Positions 59,701 to 64,000 of a stretch of DNA of 64,000 nt are shown one piece after another. The DNA comes from Anaeramoeba flamelloides. Taxonomy: Eukaryota; Metamonada; Anaeramoebidae. The notes under the pieces are model-generated. The model ran no database searches and was not told the origin of the DNA. It worked only from the letters and a program-made list of their open reading frames with translations. Position 1 is the first letter of the stretch, and each line of letters starts with the position of its first letter. Where the stretch lies: contig JANTQA010000012.1 of NCBI GenBank assembly GCA_027625915.1, forward strand, positions 10,626,501-10,690,500, read 5' to 3'. The position numbers and the translations under genes were made by a program.

Positions 59701-62700
59701 TCTCTTGATACAACAAATTATGTTTTGAGAGAAACATTCCAAACAAAAAAAATTTTATCAAAAAAGTAAAAAAAAAAATGTCAAGTACGTTTGGCATAGA
59801 TCATGTTGTTCCACAAAAAATTCGAGGAGACACTCTCCCCTTAGTCATGGCTGGGAAATTTAATTCAAGGAAAAACAAAAAGAACCAAAAAAAAAAAAAA
59901 AAAAAAAAAAAAGCCAAAATCACACCCCATTTGTAAGAATTTAATAAAGTCGTTCCAGTCCTACCGTGAAAATTTATAAGACCCTAAAATTGGTTTTCAA
60001 TTCTGAAATTTTATACATGTACAACAAACCGTAAAAGGGTTATTAAAGTTCATCATAAACCATAAAATTTATGATACAAGAATAAAAATAAGTTAATCCA
60101 TTTTTTTTGTTTTGGGAATTGACAAACAAATTCATAAAAAAACTTACATTAACGTGGATTTTCAATTTTCAAAACCGTTAAAATCTTAGGCTTTTACAAT
60201 TTAAAAACAAAGATGGAAAAATACTTTCAAGTTTCCAGAGTTTCTGTGATTTCTGTGATTTCTGTGATTTCTGTGATTTCTAGGTTTTCAATTCTTGAGA
60301 AAATTTAATTTTTGTATTTGTTTTTACAAAAAAAAAATACTTTGAATGAAGTAAGAGAGAAGTTGAAATTTTTATCTTATGATAGAAATTTAATTTTATA
60401 TTTCAAAAAACACAATTTTATAATAGACAACCAATTCCTATGTCTTATAAATTTCCACAGTAGGATTGGAACGGATGGACGATTTGTGGAGACAAATGTA
60501 ACAATTCAAAGTAACTCAATGATCAAAAATCATTGGCAATACGATCATTTAGATTTAAAGATGTTTATTGAGAAAGTTTTTTTAAGGTTAAAAAATCGTG
60601 ATTATTTTTTTAATTTCATTTTCACGATCCTTAACAAGGTGTTCGAGTTCACGTATCTCAAAATTTCTTAGTGAATTTTTCATAAAAAAATGACATAAAA
60701 TGTTTTTTTTGATCCAAATTGGAAAATATTTTGAAGATCCTAACTTCACGATTCAAATGGAATTGAACCAAAATCTTTTAATACAAATAGGTAAATCTGA
60801 TATGTAGTCCTTAAAACCGATTTGACAATTTTTTTTCGCTTTGACAATTTTTTTAAGGAACGGAAATATGAAAAGCCCAATTTTTTTTATTATTTTCGTT
60901 ATATAATAAATGACCTTAAAATAAATATTTATGCTTGTTTGGATAACCAATAAAATACAGTTTGAAAGACTATCTGACAAAATGATTCACAAAGAATAGA
61001 ATATCGTTTGCCGCATTGAATTAACAGCAAAAAAAATTGTGAAATTTTGGAACCAGGATTTCTTGAACACCTATAACTGGTTTAATATGGTGTTTTAATC
61101 AATTTAAAATTTTAATTTTTAATGACATTTCGATAATATTTTGACAACTAATTTGAAAATGTAACATAAAATTCACAAAATTTCACAACTATCGAAAGTG
61201 GATAAATTTTTTTTTTTATGATTTCTTAAACAAACCAATTTTTATTTTATTTTTTATTTTTGTGAAAAAAATTATTTTTTATCTGAAACGATCAAAATCA
61301 ATATGCTATGTTTTGATTAATGTTTTTTTAAATTCCACAATTGACAAAATTACATCACTTTCTAATGCATCAAATATTGTTTGGTACTTTTGAAAAATAA
61401 TAAAAAATAAAAGCCTAAATAAGCATAAGGGCAGTCAGTTACACTTTTGTTTAATCAAGATAAATATTCAAAGATACTCATATTTTACTATCTTTATCCC
61501 CCATTTTTAATATGCCCATCTATCCAAAATTATAATTAAAATTATATTTATATTTATACTCATTTATCTATTATTCAAATGCATAGCAACAAAAAAAAAC
61601 AATGTGATTGAAGAAATTAGGTTATCAAATTGTAAAATCAAATTTTCATTAATTTTACGACCAATTATTACTTATTTAAGCAACAAAAAATTAAAAATAT
61701 TAGATTTAAGTGAAAACAAAATCACCAAATCTGATTTATCGATAATTCATGAATTTTTTAGCGAAACAAAAACATTAGAATCTATTAATTTATCAAATAC
61801 CGATTTAAAGCCGATTTGGATTGAAGATATTATTGGAAAAATTGCTGAAAATGAAAATTTAAACAATTTAATTTTAAATTTGTCAGCCAATAATTTCGGT
61901 GCGAAAGGGGCATACTATTTAAAAAAGGCATTGTTAGAAAATAAAAAAAGTGGAATAGCTGAATTAATTTTAGATGATTGTAATTTTGGAGACAAGGGGA
62001 TAAATCTAGTTTGCGATGTATTTGAAAATAAAAATTCAATAAAAAGATTTTCCATTTCGAGAAATATTACGAAGGGCAAATTCAAAAAAGCAAAAGATGG
62101 GTTATCAAAGTTATTTAATAATGATTCGGGATTAAAGTTTTTAAGAATTAGGGGAAATGTGAAATATTATTTAGGTAAGGAAATGAAGCAATTATTTGAA
62201 AACTTGAAAGAAAATAAAAAATTAATTTCTTTAGATATTACAGGAAATAGAATCCAAGACGAGGGATTTTTATACCTGCTTGAAAGCATTAACAAAGATA
62301 TTTTCCAATCATTATATTTTGATAATAATGATCTTACAATTAAATCAATGCAGCAATTCTCAGAAGATTTAATTGAAAACAATACTTTATTTTCTATTGA
62401 TTGGCCGAAGGATGATTTGAAGAAAGTTAAATCAAAAATTTCTAAAAAAAAGAGACCACCATTAATAAAACAAATAAATGAACTCCAAAAAGAAATAGAA
62501 AATAAATTAAATAATAATATCAAAAATCAAATCCCGTTACAAATGTCAACTGACCGTATACATACACAAAATGTTAAATTAAAAAGACAACCAACAATAA
62601 GCCAATTAATACAATCAGATTCACAAGATAAATTATTAACAACCAGAGAAATGGATGGACGTTCCGAAGAATCAAATCAAAACACTTCAGATGTTGATTC

Positions 62701-63040
62701 AAATCTTGATGATCTTTTTGAAGATTTGGTTGAAGATGATCAGGAAAGGGTGGAAGAGAAAGAAAAAAAGTTAAAGGTGGAAGAGAAAGAAAAAAAGAGA
62801 GAGGGGAAAAAGGTACAGGAAAGTGGAAAGAAAATTAAAAAGGGAAAAGGTAAAAAGAAAAAAAAAAGAAAGGCAAAAAAAAAAATTGAAAAGGAAATTG
62901 ATGTCTCTGATTCTGATAGTTCTGACTCTGATAACAATGATTCCTCAGATATTAATTCCGATGATTCTGATAACAATGATGATAAAAAAATAAGTTCAAA
63001 TAATTCAAATGATTCAGATGACTCTTTTGGTGATTTATAA
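53778..63040 (+). CDS. PH - leucine-rich repeat protein, CARMIL-like (two exons)
   Basis: Exons 53778-55134 and 61587-63040 join (AAAG|GTATGT to CATAG|CA), giving about 936 residues. The N-terminus (MSDSLPAFVIDELQGAD) leads to a PH-like domain at about 40-130 (ERRIIAVTDYWVLTIGKRK, IYFLKEIKRFDQF), a Lys/Glu-rich linker (about 215-275), then at least twelve RNase-inhibitor-type LRRs (about 300-725; LSHLNLSWSKM, LQFLNLSQNTF, IEEIRLSNCKI, LKILDLSENKI, LISLDITGNRI). The tail (725-936) is Lys/Glu-rich and ends in Ser/Asp/Asn repeats, plausible CK2 sites. PH followed by LRR is the CARMIL layout, where it links membrane to actin capping protein; I see no capping-protein motif, so CARMIL-like refers to architecture only. 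The splice preserves frame and LRR periodicity (31 residues across the junction). The start is the only ATG before the conserved part. Confidence 0.82.
55438..55939. repeat. G-family TIR element with about 70-base inverted ends
   Basis: Arms containing AAAAAAATACCTGACATGAA, AATAAATCCCGGACAAGCTT and AGGAAAATTG occur at 55438-55510 and inverted at 55866-55939, nearly identical. The 350-base interior is non-coding. The ends AGTAGG/TGAAAAAAATACC are unlike the other families here. Confidence 0.82.
56778..57304 (+). repeat. F-family TIR element, copy 3
   Basis: Starts GTTTCAGTCAAATAGG, ends CTGGATCCCTTTGACTGGAA, and follows 45681-46383 throughout, without that copy's inserted block. AAATTCCAATAGAAATCAAT and TGCAAATGAATTAGG-type words are shared by all three copies. 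Confidence 0.72.
57305..59777. other. intronic sequence without recognised content
   Basis: Within the PH-LRR intron, I see A-rich low-complexity DNA (57480-57740) and no protein-like frame or repeat boundary. Confidence 0.45.
59778..59936 (+). CDS. possible first exon of a small nested gene
   Basis: An ATG at 59778 after an A-rich leader opens MSSTFGIDHVVPQKIRGDTL, PLVMAGKFNSRKN and a poly-Lys run (26 consecutive A) to a TAA at 59934-59936. The stop overlaps a perfect donor (CATTT|GTAAGA), so the frame may continue in a downstream exon. The first 36 codons have mixed usage unlike intronic surroundings. It sits in the PH-LRR intron on the same strand. It may be a nested gene, an alternative exon start or a relic; the family is not recognised. 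Confidence 0.35.
   Translation: MSSTFGIDHVVPQKIRGDTLPLVMAGKFNSRKNKKNQKKKKKKKKAKITPHL
60240..60286. repeat. tandem decamer repeat
   Basis: Five consecutive copies of TTTCTGTGAT (the last ending TTTCTAG). An inverse, imperfect version (CACAGAAATCACAGAAATCA) occurs near 30380-30405 and 30455-30470 in the Ras intron. Confidence 0.85.
60312..60790 (+). pseudogene. unidentified exon-like segments in the PH-LRR intron
   Basis: One open stretch (60312-60671) reads NTLNEVREKLKFLSYDRNL, then RIGTDGRFVETNVTIQSNSM, IKNHWQYDHLDLKMFIEKVF and on to a stop. A second, in another frame (about 60698-60787), reads IQIGKYFEDPNFTIQMELNQ and has a donor-like ATAG|GTAAAT. Both look like protein rather than random AT-rich translation. 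They lack a joining splice I can see, so they are exons of a nested gene (perhaps with 59778-59936) or a decayed gene copy. I do not recognise the family. Confidence 0.35.
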
Positions 63041-64000
63041 AAATTATTAAATTAAATATTATTATATATATATTTTTTTTTACTAATAATTGCATTTCTT
63101 AATATAAAACATTTTTTTCAAAATCTTTTGAAGAAATGATTTCTTTATTTTTTTTCTTTTCCTTTCTGATGAAATGGGATTTCTTAATAATTCCTATAAA
63201 TTATTTTTGATCAACCCAAAAATGAAATAATTTACATTTTAAGAATTTGTTTGATCAAAAAAGTAAAAAATATATTTTCCATCAATTTTTTTTTTTTTTT
63301 TTGTTAAATTTTCTGATCAAAACTATTAATTATATTTTCATTACATTTTGCCCTTTTTTCTTTTCTTTTTTTTTTTTTTCTTTGACTATTTTTTATAAGT
63401 TTAAAATAATCTTGATATTTTTCAATTTTTTAATAATTCATAAATACGAAATTGTTTTCTGGGTTGAGAAGAAAGTAAAGAATAACTCTGAATCATTTAA
63501 AAAAAAGGGGGGGGGGGGGAGAATCAACCCAAAACAGAAAAAAGTTGAGAATTCAATGGAAAATTAGTAAATTTAAAAAAAAAAAAGCTATTATTTTTTA
63601 AAAATGAAATGAAATTTTTAAGATTTTAAAAATTTTTTGATTTTAAATCGTGTTTTTTTTTATGAATGGATGAGTTAACATCATTTAGGTAATTTATTAA
63701 TTTGAGTCTATTGTTTGAAATCCAAATTTCAAATATTTTTAATATTAAAGTAAAAAAAGTTTATTATTATTTTTCTTGAGAATTATGTTAAATATTGAAA
63801 AAGGTTTTTCATATTTTTAGTTTTCTGTTTCAAAGCATCACTTTTGTATTTTTTTTTATTTTATTATTTTTATTATAGTTTATAAGGTGTAAATTACACA
63901 ATATGAACTCTTAAATATAAATTCATTTCAGAAAATTAATCTGAAAATTATAATTTCAACCTTTATTTATTTATTTTTATTTTGAGAAATGACCAATCAA
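63041..64000. other. 3' flank of the PH-LRR gene, no gene seen
   Basis: It contains long T runs, an A-to-G homopolymer junction near 63500-63519, and a frame at 63247-63567 whose Phe/Lys composition is that of T- and A-run translation. Nothing else is supportable up to the window edge. Confidence 0.5.

Larger units (their letters stand above)
55135..61586 (+). other. 6.45 kb intron of the PH-LRR gene
   Basis: Donor AAAG|GTATGT and acceptor AAATGCATAG|CA complete a codon and connect two half-sets of LRRs. The intron holds a G-family element, an F-family copy, exon-like segments at 59778-60790 and a decamer tandem repeat. Alternatively these are two genes, each with half an LRR domain; the shared phase argues against that. 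Confidence 0.75.

Noticed and set aside
63247-63567. 106-codon frame after the PH-LRR gene
   Set aside because: Composition is that of T-run and A-run translation, including a poly-Gly from the G homopolymer; no domain, splice or leader supports it.
1-64000. Virus-like or LTR elements
   Set aside because: I saw no long direct terminal repeats, integrase, capsid or packaging motifs; the reverse-transcriptase remnants are of the non-LTR type.

Overview
The window comes from a strongly AT-rich nuclear genome with spliceosomal introns and the standard code (TAA, TAG and TGA all act as stops). The protein set is eukaryotic: a Ras GTPase, a SNARE, RPA32, a U2 snRNP RRM protein, a TEX264-like ER protein and a PH-LRR protein. 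The first gene is a flavodiiron protein fused to rubredoxin and NADH:rubredoxin oxidoreductase, an architecture known from anaerobic protists such as trichomonads and from anaerobic bacteria. I therefore infer a free-living anaerobic or microaerophilic protist, plausibly a metamonad (an Anaeramoeba-like lineage would fit). The species itself is not provable from this sequence.

Layout. 145-6708 (-): flavodiiron/rubredoxin/NROR gene ending in an RGS domain, with a 2.84 kb intron. 11184-11600 (+): Bet1-like SNARE. 13.5-15.2 kb: nested palindromic repeats. 15414-16645 (-): coiled-coil, lysine-rich protein. 20665-21522 (+): RBMX2/Ist3-type RRM protein. 22-26 kb: small transposon relics. 26830-32682 (+): five-exon Ras-family GTPase with a 4.8 kb last intron. 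33.6-36.5 kb: LINE and MITE debris. 37546-38860 (+): unrecognised multi-exon basic protein. 41751-42362 (-): TEX264-like protein. 43-48 kb: nested MITEs. 48499-49557 (+): RPA32. 50114-51389: terminal-inverted-repeat element with TCGCGA arrays. 53778-63040 (+): PH-LRR (CARMIL-like) protein with a 6.45 kb intron.

Genes are sparse and independent, with no operon-like grouping. Most remaining DNA is short non-autonomous TIR elements, often nested and concentrated in long introns and intergenic gaps, plus two degraded LINE pieces. Introns fall into two classes: about 100-200 bp, and 2.8-6.5 kb introns swollen by these elements.

The strongest novelty candidate is the first gene, an O2/NO-reducing enzyme chain physically joined to a G-protein regulator. 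The other main points of interest are a SNARE whose central-layer glutamine is replaced, and a 1.28 kb element with subterminal TCGCGA arrays.
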